Assembly (NCBI GenBank): GCA_036389335.1
Contig: DASVQC010000021.1
Coordinates: forward strand, 1-64,000
Direction: 5' to 3'
DNA: 64,000 nt
Source of the DNA: JAIVGV01 sp036389335
Lineage (GTDB): Bacteria > Acidobacteriota > Blastocatellia > Pyrinomonadales > Pyrinomonadaceae
Positions 26,749-35,506 of the stretch are shown here, in pieces. A program made the position numbers and the translations under genes. A model generated the notes under the pieces. It was not told the DNA's origin and made no database searches. It worked only from the letters and a program-made list of their open reading frames with translations. Positions within the stretch are counted from its first letter, which is position 1; every line of letters begins with the position of its first letter.

Positions 26749-26804
26749 CGCCGCGGGCCGCCCGCCGGGCGGGCGGGCCCGCCCCCACGGCAACCCTCTT
26801 CCGT

Positions 26805-28037
26805 ATGCCACACCGACCGAAGGTCAGCGTCACCATCCCGTCCTACAACCACGCGCGCTACCTGCCCGCCGCCGTCGAGAGCGTGCTCGCGCAGACCTTC
26901 CGCGACTTCGAGCTGATCATCACCGACGACGGCTCGACCGACGGCAGCCTTGAGATCGCCGAAGGGTACGCCGCGCGCCACCCCGCGCTCGTCAGAGTCC
27001 TCACGCACCCCGGCGGACGCAACCTCGGCATCTCCGCGACGGCCAACGTTAACTTCCGCGAGTCGCGCGGCGACTACTGGGCGGGCATCTGCTCCGACGA
27101 CGTGTGGCTCCCGGACAAGCTCGAACGGCAGGTCGCCTTCCTCGACTCGCGCCCCGGGGTGGGGCTCGTCTACGGGCTGGCGCAGGTCATCGACAAGGAC
27201 GGACAGCCGCAGCCGCAGATCAACGGCGCGGACATCACCGCCGACGGCGATCCGCTGGCGCGCCTCATCTGCGGCAACCCGATCCCCGCGCCGACCGTCA
27301 TGCTCCGGCGTCGCTGCCTCGAAGAGGTCGGCCTGCACGCGGAGGGGATCACCTACGGCGACTGGGAGCAGTGGATACGCATCCTCGCGCACTGGGACGC
27401 GGGGTTCATCGACCGCCCGCTGATGCTCTACCGCGTCCACGCCTCGAACACCAGCGTCAACATCGAGCCCGCGCTGCAACTGCGCTACGTCATGGAGGTG
27501 ATGCTCGAAGTGTCGGGCCGCGCGACCGAGGTGGGCGGGAGACTGGGCCGCCCGCGCACGCGCGCGCTCGTCGAGCTTCAGCTCTCGCACCTCTTCTTCT
27601 GCTCCGGCGACGAGGCCGAGGCGGAGCGCCGTCTCGCGTCCGCCTTCGCCGCCGACCCGTCGCTCGCCGCCGACGCCGCCTACGTCGCGCGCTGGCTGCA
27701 CGACGTTCGCGCCCACGTCTATCACGCGCGGGGGGGCGCGGCGCGCGAGACGGACTTCAGCCGGTGGGCCGCGTCGCGCCTCGCGCGCGTCGCCGGTGAC
27801 GGTTTCGCGCGGCGGCTCGCGCGGGGCGTGCGCGCGCGAGAGTCCGCCGCCGGGGCTTACGAAAACTACGGCACGGACTTGCGCCGCGCCGGCGCGCTCG
27901 CGCGCGACTGCCTGCGGGCCGATCCGCGCTACGCGCGCGACCGGATGCTGCTGACCATCCTCTTCGAGTCGGCGCTCGGAGAGAGGCTGGCGGCCCCGCT
28001 GCGCGGCTTCAAGCGGCGGCTGCTCGGATCGAAATAG
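26805..28037 (+). CDS. Glycosyltransferase family 2 with C-terminal extension
   Basis: A 410-residue protein. GT-A domain: VSVTIPSYNHARYLPAAVES, LIITDDGSTDGSLEIA, WAGICSDDVWLPDKLERQVA (DD of the metal site) and ITYGDWEQWIRILAHWDAGF. About 150 residues after the catalytic part are rich in Ala/Arg and probably helical, with no membrane segment, and are longer than in a minimal GT2. It lies 56 bases after the aminotransferase gene behind a GC-rich palindrome. Confidence 0.85.
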   Translation: MPHRPKVSVTIPSYNHARYLPAAVESVLAQTFRDFELIITDDGSTDGSLEIAEGYAARHPALVRVLTHPGGRNLGISATANVNFRESRGDYWAGICSDDVWLPDKLERQVAFLDSRPGVGLVYGLAQVIDKDGQPQPQINGADITADGDPLARLICGNPIPAPTVMLRRRCLEEVGLHAEGITYGDWEQWIRILAHWDAGFIDRPLMLYRVHASNTSVNIEPALQLRYVMEVMLEVSGRATEVGGRLGRPRTRALVELQLSHLFFCSGDEAEAERRLASAFAADPSLAADAAYVARWLHDVRAHVYHARGGAARETDFSRWAASRLARVAGDGFARRLARGVRARESAAGAYENYGTDLRRAGALARDCLRADPRYARDRMLLTILFESALGERLAAPLRGFKRRLLGSK

Positions 28038-28107
28038 CCGACCCGTCGCCGCGCGCGCCGCCCGCGATTTTTTCGCCGCGTCTTCTCCCGCGTCCTCTAC
28101 ACGAATC

Positions 28108-29361
28108 ATGCGCGTCCTCGTCCTCTCGAACTTCTACCCGCCGCACTTCGTCGGCGGCTACGAGCTGGGGTGCAGCGCCGTGGTCGAAGGGCTCAGGGCG
28201 AGGGGCCACGACGTGCGCGTGCTGACGAGCACTTACGGCGTCGGCTCGCGGCGGACTGAGGGGCACGTCTATCGCTGGCTCGATCTCGAAGCGGGATCGA
28301 CGGCGGCGTCGGCGGCGGCAGCGCCGTCGCTGCCGCGCCGCGCCGCCGCGCTGCTGAGGCGTGAGGCGCGGCAACAGCGTGCGTTCGCGAGCGCCGTGCG
28401 CCGCGCGCGGCCCGAACTCGTCTACGTCTGGAACATGGCGCAACTGCCCATCTCGCTCGCCGCGCTCGCGGAGCGGACGGGGCTGCCCGTCTGCTACTTC
28501 ATCTCCGACCGCTGGCTCACGCGCTGGGAGGGCGACGAGTGGCACCAGCTCTGGTCGGCGCGCTTCCGCAACCCGGCGTGGCGCGCGGCGCGGCGCGCGG
28601 CGGGCCTCGCGCTCTCGCTCCCCGGCCTCGTCACGCGCACCGCGCTCGCGCTGCCGCACGCGCACTTCGTCAGCGACTACCTCCGCCGCGACGCCGCGCT
28701 CGCCGGTCAAGTCCCGCGCGCGAGCGACGTCATCCACTGGGGCGTGGACGTGGAAAAATTCTCCTACCGGCGCGAAGCCGCCGGGCGGCCCGCGCGGCTG
28801 CTCTACGTCGGGCAGGTGACGGCGCAGAAGGGCTTCCGCACGGCGATAGAGGCGGTGCGGCTGCTCGCCGAGGGGCGCGCCGGCGCGCCGCCGAAGCTGA
28901 CGGTCGCGGGCGGCAGCGTCACGCCGGGCTTCACGGAGGAGATGCGCGGGCTGGCGAGCGCCTACGGGTTAGACCCTCACGTCGAGTTCGCCGGCTTCGT
29001 CGCGCACGAGCGCCTGCCGGAGGTTTACGCCGCGCACGACATACTGATCTTCCCGTCGCTCTTCGAGGAGGCCCTGACGATCACGACGCTCGAAGCGATG
29101 GCGTGCGGCGTCGCCGTCGTCTCGACGGCGACGGGCGGCAACCCCGAGGTGATGCGCCACGGGTTCAACGCGCTCACGTTCGAGAAGGAGGACGCGCGGG
29201 CCTGCGCCGCGCACGTCGCCCGGCTGATGGACGACCCCGCGCTCTTCGCGCGCCTGCGCGCGAACGCGCGGCGCACCGTCGAAGAGGGTTTCGAGATCGG
29301 CAAGATGATCGACCGGCTCGAACGCTCGCTGCGCGAGCAGATCGGGTCGCACAAAATTTGA
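28108..29361 (+). CDS. Glycosyltransferase family 4
   Basis: A 417-residue GT-B enzyme: VLVLSNFYPPHFVGGYELGC at the start, RLLYVGQVTAQKGFRTAIEA at the domain junction, and the donor motif IFPSLFEEALTITTLEAMAC with the two glutamates of EX7E (E then E in EEALTITTLE), followed by GVAVVSTATGGNPEVM. It is a retaining sugar transferase of the polysaccharide assembly line. The stop lies at the left edge of repeat copy B. Confidence 0.9.
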   Translation: MRVLVLSNFYPPHFVGGYELGCSAVVEGLRARGHDVRVLTSTYGVGSRRTEGHVYRWLDLEAGSTAASAAAAPSLPRRAAALLRREARQQRAFASAVRRARPELVYVWNMAQLPISLAALAERTGLPVCYFISDRWLTRWEGDEWHQLWSARFRNPAWRAARRAAGLALSLPGLVTRTALALPHAHFVSDYLRRDAALAGQVPRASDVIHWGVDVEKFSYRREAAGRPARLLYVGQVTAQKGFRTAIEAVRLLAEGRAGAPPKLTVAGGSVTPGFTEEMRGLASAYGLDPHVEFAGFVAHERLPEVYAAHDILIFPSLFEEALTITTLEAMACGVAVVSTATGGNPEVMRHGFNALTFEKEDARACAAHVARLMDDPALFARLRANARRTVEEGFEIGKMIDRLERSLREQIGSHKI

Positions 29362-29487
29362 TTTCTACTCCGTGCCCCCTCCGTGTCCTCTGTGACTCCG
29401 TGGTGAGTGCTTACGATCCTTACCTCACCATAGAGTCACGGAGAACACGGAGGGGGCACGGAGTAAGGCTGAGGCCGGGACACTACT
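29355..29487. repeat. MITE-like palindromic repeat, copy B
   Basis: Left arm ACTCCGTGCCCCCTCCGTGT, centre GGTGAGTGCTTACGATCC, right arm ACGGAGAACACGGAGGGGGC, ending ACTACT. Same orientation and centre as copies at 1480 and 32954. It begins at the stop of the GT4 gene and fills the gap to the next promoter. Confidence 0.85.
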
Positions 29488-29503
29488 GACGGCGGGCGCG
29501 GCG

Positions 29504-29531
29504 TTGCGTGAATCGCCCGCCGCTTTATACT
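29504..29531 (+). promoter_or_regulatory. Candidate promoter with very short leader
   Basis: TTGCGT at 29504-29509, a 16-base spacer and TATACT at 29526-29531. The ATG at 29545 is only 13 bases beyond the -10 box, so the transcript would be nearly leaderless. Confidence 0.5.
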
Positions 29532-29544
29532 GTCGATCTCGCAG

Positions 29545-30729
29545 ATGAACATCGTCTTCCAAAATCTTTTCGCCGCGGGCTACGAGGGCGGCGCGAACTG
29601 GCTGGAGTCGTCGCTCTTCAGCCTCGGGCAGCTCCCGCAGCCGCCGACCTGCATCGTCGCGAACGCGCGGCCCGAGATGCTGCCCGCCTCCCTGCGCGAC
29701 TCGCCCCACGTCGTCACGTTCGAGATCGAGAGGCGGGCTCAATCCGGGGGCAGGGCGCTCGCCGCGCGCGTCGTCGGGCGCGCGCTCGGCAGGCGTTGGG
29801 AGGACGAGACGGTCGCCGCGCTCGCCGCGCGCCACCGGGTCGATCTCTGGGTCGGCTTCACGGGCTTCGAGGGCTTGGGCGCGGAGCGACCGCTGCTCGT
29901 CTGGTATCCGGATTTTCAATGGCGCCACTTCCCCGCCTACTTCGAGGCGCAGGAGATCGCCGACCGCGAGCGGCAGTGGGACTACGTCGCGCGCCGCGCC
30001 GACGGGCTCCTCGCGATCAGTCAGGCGGTGGCCGACGACGCGCTCGCCTCGCACCCGGGGGTCGCGGGGAAAATCCACGTCTGCGGCTTCCCCCCGATCT
30101 TTACGCCTTCGATGCTCGCGCTCGATCCGGAACAGGCCCGGCGCGCGCACCACCTGCCCGAACGCTACTTCGTCGTCAGCAACCAGTTCTGGCAGCACAA
30201 GAATCACGCGCTCGTCTTCGAGGCCCTGAGCCGCCTGCGGCGGGCGGGCAAAGTCCCGCCCGTCGTCGCGTTCACGGGCCGCCCACACGATTACCGCTCC
30301 CCGGACGCCTTCAGTAATATGCTCCAGAGCGTTTCGCGCCAGGGGCTGCACGAATACTGCCGCTTCCTCGGCGTCGTGCCGCGCGCCGAGCAGATCGCGC
30401 TCGTCCGCGGGGCGGAGGCCGTCGTCCAGCCCTCGAAGTTCGAGGGGCGAGGGGCGATCGCGGAGGAGGCGAGCGTGCTCGGCACGCAGCTCCTCTGTTC
30501 GAGCCTCCCCGTCCACCGCGAGTTGAATTTGCCCGGCGCGCTCTTCTTCCCCGTCGACGACGCCGACGCGCTCGCCGCGCTGCTGGAGAGAGACTTCAGG
30601 CGACCCGTCAGGGACGCGCGCGAGGTCGCCGCCGAGAGCCTGCGGCTCGCGCGCGAGTACGGCGAGCGGCTGCTGGCGATCTGCGAGCGCGTGGCGTGGG
30701 GCGGGCGGACGCCGCAGGCCGCGGCGTAG
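29545..30729 (+). CDS. Glycosyltransferase family 4
   Basis: A 394-residue GT-B protein: MNIVFQNLFAAGYEGGANWL, LLVWYPDFQWRHFPAYFEAQ, YFVVSNQFWQHKNHALVFEA at the donor-domain start, and VVQPSKFEGRGAIAEEASVL with the acidic pair of the family motif. The WYPDFQW segment resembles mannosyl/hexosyl transferases that follow a first sugar, but specificity is not readable. It starts just after repeat copy B with its own promoter. Confidence 0.87.
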   Translation: MNIVFQNLFAAGYEGGANWLESSLFSLGQLPQPPTCIVANARPEMLPASLRDSPHVVTFEIERRAQSGGRALAARVVGRALGRRWEDETVAALAARHRVDLWVGFTGFEGLGAERPLLVWYPDFQWRHFPAYFEAQEIADRERQWDYVARRADGLLAISQAVADDALASHPGVAGKIHVCGFPPIFTPSMLALDPEQARRAHHLPERYFVVSNQFWQHKNHALVFEALSRLRRAGKVPPVVAFTGRPHDYRSPDAFSNMLQSVSRQGLHEYCRFLGVVPRAEQIALVRGAEAVVQPSKFEGRGAIAEEASVLGTQLLCSSLPVHRELNLPGALFFPVDDADALAALLERDFRRPVRDAREVAAESLRLAREYGERLLAICERVAWGGRTPQAAA

Positions 30730-30758
30730 CGGGGACTAAGAGCGTCCGACGGCGACGC

Positions 30759-30781
30759 GGGGCGGGGCCCGTCCCCGCCCC
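30759..30781. repeat. 23-bp GC hairpin, copy 2
   Basis: GGGGCGGGG, the loop CCCGT, then CCCCGCCCC: the exact reverse complement of the element at 9933-9955. Here it lies 30 bases after a glycosyltransferase gene, followed by GACGGTTATT, and may act as its terminator. Confidence 0.7.
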
Positions 30782-30827
30782 GACGGTTATTCTCGGGGCA
30801 TCATTACCTAATGGGGTTTGAGTAATA

Positions 30828-31895
30828 TTGGGAAGTTCAACGACAGCGAAAACGGCGAGCCAGAGGGATGACAGAATCCACGTCCTCGACTTCCTGCGCG
30901 GCGTCGCGGCGCTGGCGGTCGTCTTCCACCACTTCTTCAACGTCCTCGATCCCGGTCGGCTGCGCGCGGCGAGCTTCTACGGCCAGCTCGGCGTGCAGGT
31001 CTTCTTCGTCATCTCCGGCTTCATCATCCCCTACTCGCTCTACCGCAGCGGCTACGCCCTGAGGAACTACGGCACGTTCGCCCTCAAGCGCGTCGTCCGG
31101 CTCGATCCCCCTTACGTCGTCACCGTCGCGCTGATCATCACGCTCGGCGTCGTGTCGTGGTACGTGCCGTTTGAAAAGGATCAGGTCTTTCAGGTCTCCC
31201 TGCCGCAGGTCTTGCTCCACTTCGCCTACGTCAACGTCTTCTTCGGCTACCCGTGGCTGAACGACGTGTTCTGGACGCTGGCGATTGAGTTCCAGTACTA
31301 CCTGCTCGTCGGGCTCGCCTTCCCGCTCGCCTTCAGCCGCGACGCGCGCGTGCGGCTCGCCACGCTCGCCGCGCTCGGCGCGACGGCCTTCGTCATCAGG
31401 ACGCCCACGTTCATCTTCTATTTCATCTTCCTCTTCCTCATGGGCATCCTCACGTGCCAGTACAAAGTGGGCCTGATCGGCAGACGCCAGTACGCGCTGC
31501 TGCTCGCCGCCTCGACCGCGCTGGCGCTCGTCACGACCGGGTTCGCGCAGACGGCGGCGGGCTTCGCGGCGGTCTGCGCCATCCTCTTTTTAGAAATGCG
31601 CCACGCCGCCTTCAACTTCCTCGGCAAGATTTCCTACTCGCTCTACTTGATCCACACCCCCGTCGGGCGGCGCGCGCTCAACGCCTTCCTCCGCCTGCTC
31701 GGCGCCGAGTCGTTCGGCGCGAAGATGATCGCGATTGCGATGGCGACCGTCGTCTCAATCGTCGCCGCCTACGCCCTCTACCATCTCGTCGAACTCCCGG
31801 CGCAGCGTTGGTCTTCGGCGCTGCGCTACCGGCGCAGGCGCAAGCCCTACGAGCCGCGCCCCGAAGAGATGGAACAACTCAACCCCGCGCTCTGA
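30828..31895 (+). CDS. Acyltransferase family 3 (OafA/YrhL) membrane protein
   Basis: A 355-residue protein. The conserved start RIHVLDFLRGVAALAVVFHH carries the catalytic-type H pair, followed by GVQVFFVISGFIIPYSLYRS, FALKRVVRLDPPYVVTVALI and about ten hydrophobic segments; FLGKISYSLYLIHTP marks the C-terminus. It transfers acyl groups, usually acetyl, to sugars at the membrane. A TTG at 30828 is the only in-frame start before the conserved region, with a weak ribosome site, so the start is uncertain. Confidence 0.85.
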   Translation: MGSSTTAKTASQRDDRIHVLDFLRGVAALAVVFHHFFNVLDPGRLRAASFYGQLGVQVFFVISGFIIPYSLYRSGYALRNYGTFALKRVVRLDPPYVVTVALIITLGVVSWYVPFEKDQVFQVSLPQVLLHFAYVNVFFGYPWLNDVFWTLAIEFQYYLLVGLAFPLAFSRDARVRLATLAALGATAFVIRTPTFIFYFIFLFLMGILTCQYKVGLIGRRQYALLLAASTALALVTTGFAQTAAGFAAVCAILFLEMRHAAFNFLGKISYSLYLIHTPVGRRALNAFLRLLGAESFGAKMIAIAMATVVSIVAAYALYHLVELPAQRWSSALRYRRRRKPYEPRPEEMEQLNPAL

Positions 31896-31983
31896 ACCCG
31901 GCGCGCGCGCGCGTGCGCCCGCGGCGGCCTTCGTCTAAACTGATCTGCTGAAAGCGACGCGGAGGGGAGTCGGAAGCGAATTG

Positions 31984-32934
31984 ATGAGGTTAACCGAGAT
32001 CAGGGGAGTCCGGGGCATACGCTACCGGCTCGGCGAGTTGCAGCGCCGCGCGGAATTCATGGCGGGCAGCCTCGGCGGACTCGCCCGGCTGCGCCTGCGC
32101 CGCAACGGCGCGCGCCCGCAGGTGGCCGCCGTGGTCGTCGGGCGCAACGACGACTACATGTCGGACTTCCGCGAGCGCCTCAAGGCCACCATCGAGTGGA
32201 ATACGCGGCATCTGGTTGACGAGGTCGTCTTCGTCGAATGGAACCCGCCAGCCGACCGCGAGCTGCTGGCCGACGATCTGGTGCGGACGTTCCCGCAACT
32301 GCGCGCTTACGTCGTGCCCGCAGAGGTTCACCGCGCGCTGTGCGAGAACCCGCGCGTGGCGCTGCTCGAATACCACGCGAAGAACGTGGGGATTCGGCGC
32401 GCCGCGTCCCCATGGGTTCTGGTGACGAACGCGGACGCCGCCCTCGGCTTCGACGCCGTCGACACCCTGTTCCGCACCCCCCTGTCGCCGGACGTGGTCT
32501 GGACGGCGCACCGCGTCGACATCCCGTGGGACGAGGGGCGGAGCCGCGGCATCGGGCTCGGCGACACGTTCGCCTACAAGCGGGCCATCCCTTACGACGA
32601 GTTGGGGACGGGCGAGTTCCATTTCGCCAGCCGGCAGATGTGGGAGGCCGCGCGCGGCTACGACGAGTCGCTGGTGAAGCACCGGATCGGCTGCGACGTG
32701 CGCGGGATAGCGCAGATGATCAGCCACGGGGCGAAGGTTCGGAAGGTCGGTCGCGTGCTCCACTTGGCGCACCCCACGTCGTGCACCGAGGGGCTCAGGC
32801 CGCACCACGGCGAGTGGGCGTCTCTCGAAAACATACCTTACCCCAACCCGGAGGGCTGGGGCATGGGAGACTACCGTGAGGTGCCGATTGCGGAGAGAAT
32901 CTGGCGCTTGGAGCGGGGCGCGCCGGACGCCTAG
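31984..32934 (+). CDS. Putative GT-A-fold glycosyltransferase
   Basis: A 316-residue protein from ATG 31984; a TTG three bases earlier is possible, and GGAGGGGAG lies upstream. PQVAAVVVGRNDDYMSDFRE and LVDEVVFVEWNPPADRELLA fit the start of a GT-A domain, and WVLVTNADAALGFDAVDTLF holds the N-A-D of the DXD position. RQMWEAARGYDESLVKHRIG fits the acceptor region. No membrane helix. It is diverged from ordinary GT2 enzymes, so the call rests on fold-like motifs and context. Confidence 0.65.
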   Translation: MRLTEIRGVRGIRYRLGELQRRAEFMAGSLGGLARLRLRRNGARPQVAAVVVGRNDDYMSDFRERLKATIEWNTRHLVDEVVFVEWNPPADRELLADDLVRTFPQLRAYVVPAEVHRALCENPRVALLEYHAKNVGIRRAASPWVLVTNADAALGFDAVDTLFRTPLSPDVVWTAHRVDIPWDEGRSRGIGLGDTFAYKRAIPYDELGTGEFHFASRQMWEAARGYDESLVKHRIGCDVRGIAQMISHGAKVRKVGRVLHLAHPTSCTEGLRPHHGEWASLENIPYPNPEGWGMGDYREVPIAERIWRLERGAPDA

Positions 32935-32953
32935 GCGGGGCGGTTTTGATGGC

Positions 32954-33094
32954 GGTGTCCTAAATTAAATTCAGCTCCGTGCCCCCTCCGTGCCCTCCGT
33001 GCCTCCGTGGTGAGTGCTTAAGTCTCTTACCTCACCACAGGGTCACGCAGAACACGGAGGACGCACTGAGAAAAGCTTAATTTAGGTCACTACT
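32954..33094. repeat. MITE-like palindromic repeat, copy C
   Basis: Outer ends CCTAAATTAA (32959) and TTAATTTAGG (33077) are inverted. Inner arms are CTCCGTGCCCCCTCCGTGCC and CACGCAGAACACGGAGGACG, the centre GGTGAGTGCTTAAGTC, and the right end CACTACT. It is the best-preserved copy for the outer inverted repeat. Together with the promoter-like site at 33152 it occupies the 328-base gap between two genes. Confidence 0.85.
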
Positions 33095-33151
33095 GGTTTG
33101 ACGCCCCTTTTGAGCTATCCGCGCCGCTGTGGTAAATTCGCGCTTCGCCCT

Positions 33152-33157
33152 TATACT
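33152..33157 (+). promoter_or_regulatory. Candidate -10 box (TATACT)
   Basis: TATACT in CGCCCTTATACTACG, 105 bases before the SDR gene at 33263. No clear -35 element is seen. Confidence 0.35.
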
Positions 33158-33262
33158 ACGCTGTTTGCGCGCGCATGGGTTCTCCGCACTTTCCGCCCGC
33201 GTGTCCCGGCCAAACACAACGAGAATTAAAGAGGGATTCAACCAAGGAGCTTCGCTATTCGC

Positions 33263-34273
33263 ATGGGCAATAATTTCTGGCAGGGGAAGCGGGTCCTCGT
33301 CGGCGGGGGGTGCGGCTTTCTGGGCTCGTACTTGACCCCGCAGTTGGTCGAGGCCGGGGCGCGCGTCACCGTCGTCGATAATTTCGAAACCGGGTCTGCC
33401 GACCGCCTGACCCCCTTCAAAGACGATGTCGAGTTCGTCGAGGCCGACCTGCGCGAGTCCGCCGTGTGCGACCGCGTGACGAGGGGGCAGGACGTGGTCA
33501 TGAACCTCGCCGCGAAGGCTTTCGGCATGGAGTACAGCCGCGCGCACAACGGCGAGATGCTCGTCTACAACCTGCTCTGCACCCTGACGGCGCTGGAGGC
33601 GGCGCGCAAGAACGGCGTCGGGCGCTTCCTGATCGTCAGCTCCTCGTGCGTCTACCCGGACGAGGCCCCCATCCCCACGCCCGAGCTGGACGTTTTCACC
33701 GGGATGCCGGAGAGCGTCAACGAAGGGTACGGGTGGGCCAAGCGCATACAGGAGCTGGCCGGGAGCTACTACGCGCAGGACTACGGGATGAAGGTCAGCA
33801 TCGTGCGCCCGTTCAACCCCTACGGCGGCAACTACCGCTGGGGCTCGGAGGACAAGGCGCACGTCATCCCCGCGCTGGTCAAGCGGGTGCTCGACGGCGA
33901 AGACCCGCTCGTCGTGTGGGGCAGCGGCAGGCAGCGCCGTAACTTCCTCCACGCCAGCGACGCGATGCGGCTCGTCATGAGGGTGGTGGAGAAGGACGTC
34001 GTCGCGCTGCCGGTCAACATCGGCTACGATCACGACGTTTCCATCGCGGAGCTGGTCGATCTCATCTGCGAGGTCGCCGGCGTCTCGCCGAAGATAGTCT
34101 TCGACACCGACAAGCCGGAGGGGCGCTTCCGCAAGTGCGCCGACGCGGGGCGGCTGCGCGAGGTGACGGACGGCTACGAGCCGCAGGTGACGCTGCGTCA
34201 GGGCATCGCGGAGATGGTCGAGTGGTACGAGCGGGCGTTCGGCGCGGCTGCCAAGTCTGGCGCGCACGTCTGA
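33263..34273 (+). CDS. NAD-dependent sugar-nucleotide epimerase/dehydratase (extended SDR)
   Basis: A 336-residue SDR: RVLVGGGCGFLGSYLTPQLV, LAAKAFGMEYSRAHNGEM, FLIVSSSCVYPDEAPIPTPE, EGYGWAKRIQE (catalytic Y and K), RPFNPYGGNYRW and FLHASDAMRLVMRVV. The pattern is closest to GDP-fucose/colitose-synthase-like or GDP-mannose-epimerase-like SDRs, but the substrate is not fixed by the motifs. The gene has its own upstream region and is followed after 16 bases by an acyltransferase. Confidence 0.8.
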   Translation: MGNNFWQGKRVLVGGGCGFLGSYLTPQLVEAGARVTVVDNFETGSADRLTPFKDDVEFVEADLRESAVCDRVTRGQDVVMNLAAKAFGMEYSRAHNGEMLVYNLLCTLTALEAARKNGVGRFLIVSSSCVYPDEAPIPTPELDVFTGMPESVNEGYGWAKRIQELAGSYYAQDYGMKVSIVRPFNPYGGNYRWGSEDKAHVIPALVKRVLDGEDPLVVWGSGRQRRNFLHASDAMRLVMRVVEKDVVALPVNIGYDHDVSIAELVDLICEVAGVSPKIVFDTDKPEGRFRKCADAGRLREVTDGYEPQVTLRQGIAEMVEWYERAFGAAAKSGAHV

Positions 34274-34289
34274 GCCTCGCCGGGACTGG

Positions 34290-35501
34290 ATGAATGCCGC
34301 CGCCTCAGCTTCAACTCCTCACGCGGGGGTTGCCGCCGCCCCCGCCCCGGGCTTCCGACTCGGCTATCGCCCCGCGCTCGACGGCGTGCGCGGCGTCTCG
34401 ATCCTCGCCGTCATGTACTTCCACGGGGGCGGCTCGTGGATCGGGCGGGGCGGCTTCCTCGGCGTCGACATCTTCTTCACCCTGAGCGGCTTTCTGATCA
34501 CGACACTGCTCGTCGAGGAGTGGGAGCAGGCGGGGACGATCAGCCTCGCGAATTTTTACGCGCGCCGGGCGCTGCGCCTGCTGCCCGCCCTGCTCGCCGT
34601 CATCGCGGCGTGCCTCGCGGCGGTGGCCCTCTTCCCCCCGGCGGAAGGGGCGGCGGCGGCGGGCCGGGAGATACTGGTCGCGCTCTACCTCTCGGACTGG
34701 CTGAAGGTTTACCCGCCGCTGTTTCACACTTGGTCGCTCAGCATCGAAGAGCAGTTCTACATGGCTTGGCCCCTCCTGCTCTTCGGCATGCTGTGGCTGC
34801 GCCTGAGCCGCCCCGTGATGATCGCGCTCGTCGCCGCGGGCGTCGCGGCCATCGCCCTGCACCGCGCGGCGCTCTGGCACGGGCTCGCGGGCACCGAACG
34901 CTACGCCGTCTACACCCGCCTCGACGCGCGCGCCGACTCGCTGCTCGTCGGGTGCATCGCCGGGCTGCTCTTGTCGTCGGGCCTGTCGATCAAGGCCCTG
35001 CCGCCGCGGCCGCTCCGCGTGCTGGCGGTCGTCTCGGCGGCGTGCGTCGCGCTGCTGATGCTCTTGATCCCGTCCGACTGGCCCGCGCTCTACTACGGCG
35101 GGTTCACGGCGGTCGCGGCGATGGTCGGCCTCGTCATCCTGCACCTGTTCACCGCGCCGATCCGTCTTTTCTCGGCGCTCTTCGAGCTGTCGCCGCTGCG
35201 CTGGTTCGGCAGGATATCTTACGGGCTTTACCTGTGGCACCTGCCCGTCTACACGCTCTACAACAACTACGCCCCGCCGCCGCGCGTCGGGTCTTACACG
35301 CTGGGGATCATGATCCCGCTGGCGATTAAATTCCTGCTCTCGGTCGGGGTCGGCGTCCTGTCTTTCCGCGTCGTCGAGCGGCCCGCGCTCCGCCTGAAGA
35401 AACGGTTCGCCTCGGTGCGGTCGGGCGGCCCGACGCCGGGCGGCGCGGGCACACACTTGGGGGACGGCGGCGCGCGCCTGGGGCAGCGGGCGGGCGGCTA
35501 G
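34290..35501 (+). CDS. Acyltransferase family 3 (OafA/YrhL) membrane protein
   Basis: A 403-residue protein: LGYRPALDGVRGVSILAVMY, FLGVDIFFTLSGFLITTLLV, NFYARRALRLLPALLAV, HTWSLSIEEQFYMAWPLLLF and RISYGLYLWHLPVY are the family landmarks in order, with about ten membrane segments. It is a second, distinct OafA-type enzyme, more typical than the one at 30828. A Gly-rich disordered tail ends the protein. Confidence 0.92.
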   Translation: MNAAASASTPHAGVAAAPAPGFRLGYRPALDGVRGVSILAVMYFHGGGSWIGRGGFLGVDIFFTLSGFLITTLLVEEWEQAGTISLANFYARRALRLLPALLAVIAACLAAVALFPPAEGAAAAGREILVALYLSDWLKVYPPLFHTWSLSIEEQFYMAWPLLLFGMLWLRLSRPVMIALVAAGVAAIALHRAALWHGLAGTERYAVYTRLDARADSLLVGCIAGLLLSSGLSIKALPPRPLRVLAVVSAACVALLMLLIPSDWPALYYGGFTAVAAMVGLVILHLFTAPIRLFSALFELSPLRWFGRISYGLYLWHLPVYTLYNNYAPPPRVGSYTLGIMIPLAIKFLLSVGVGVLSFRVVERPALRLKKRFASVRSGGPTPGGAGTHLGDGGARLGQRAGG

Positions 35502-35506
35502 GGCGG

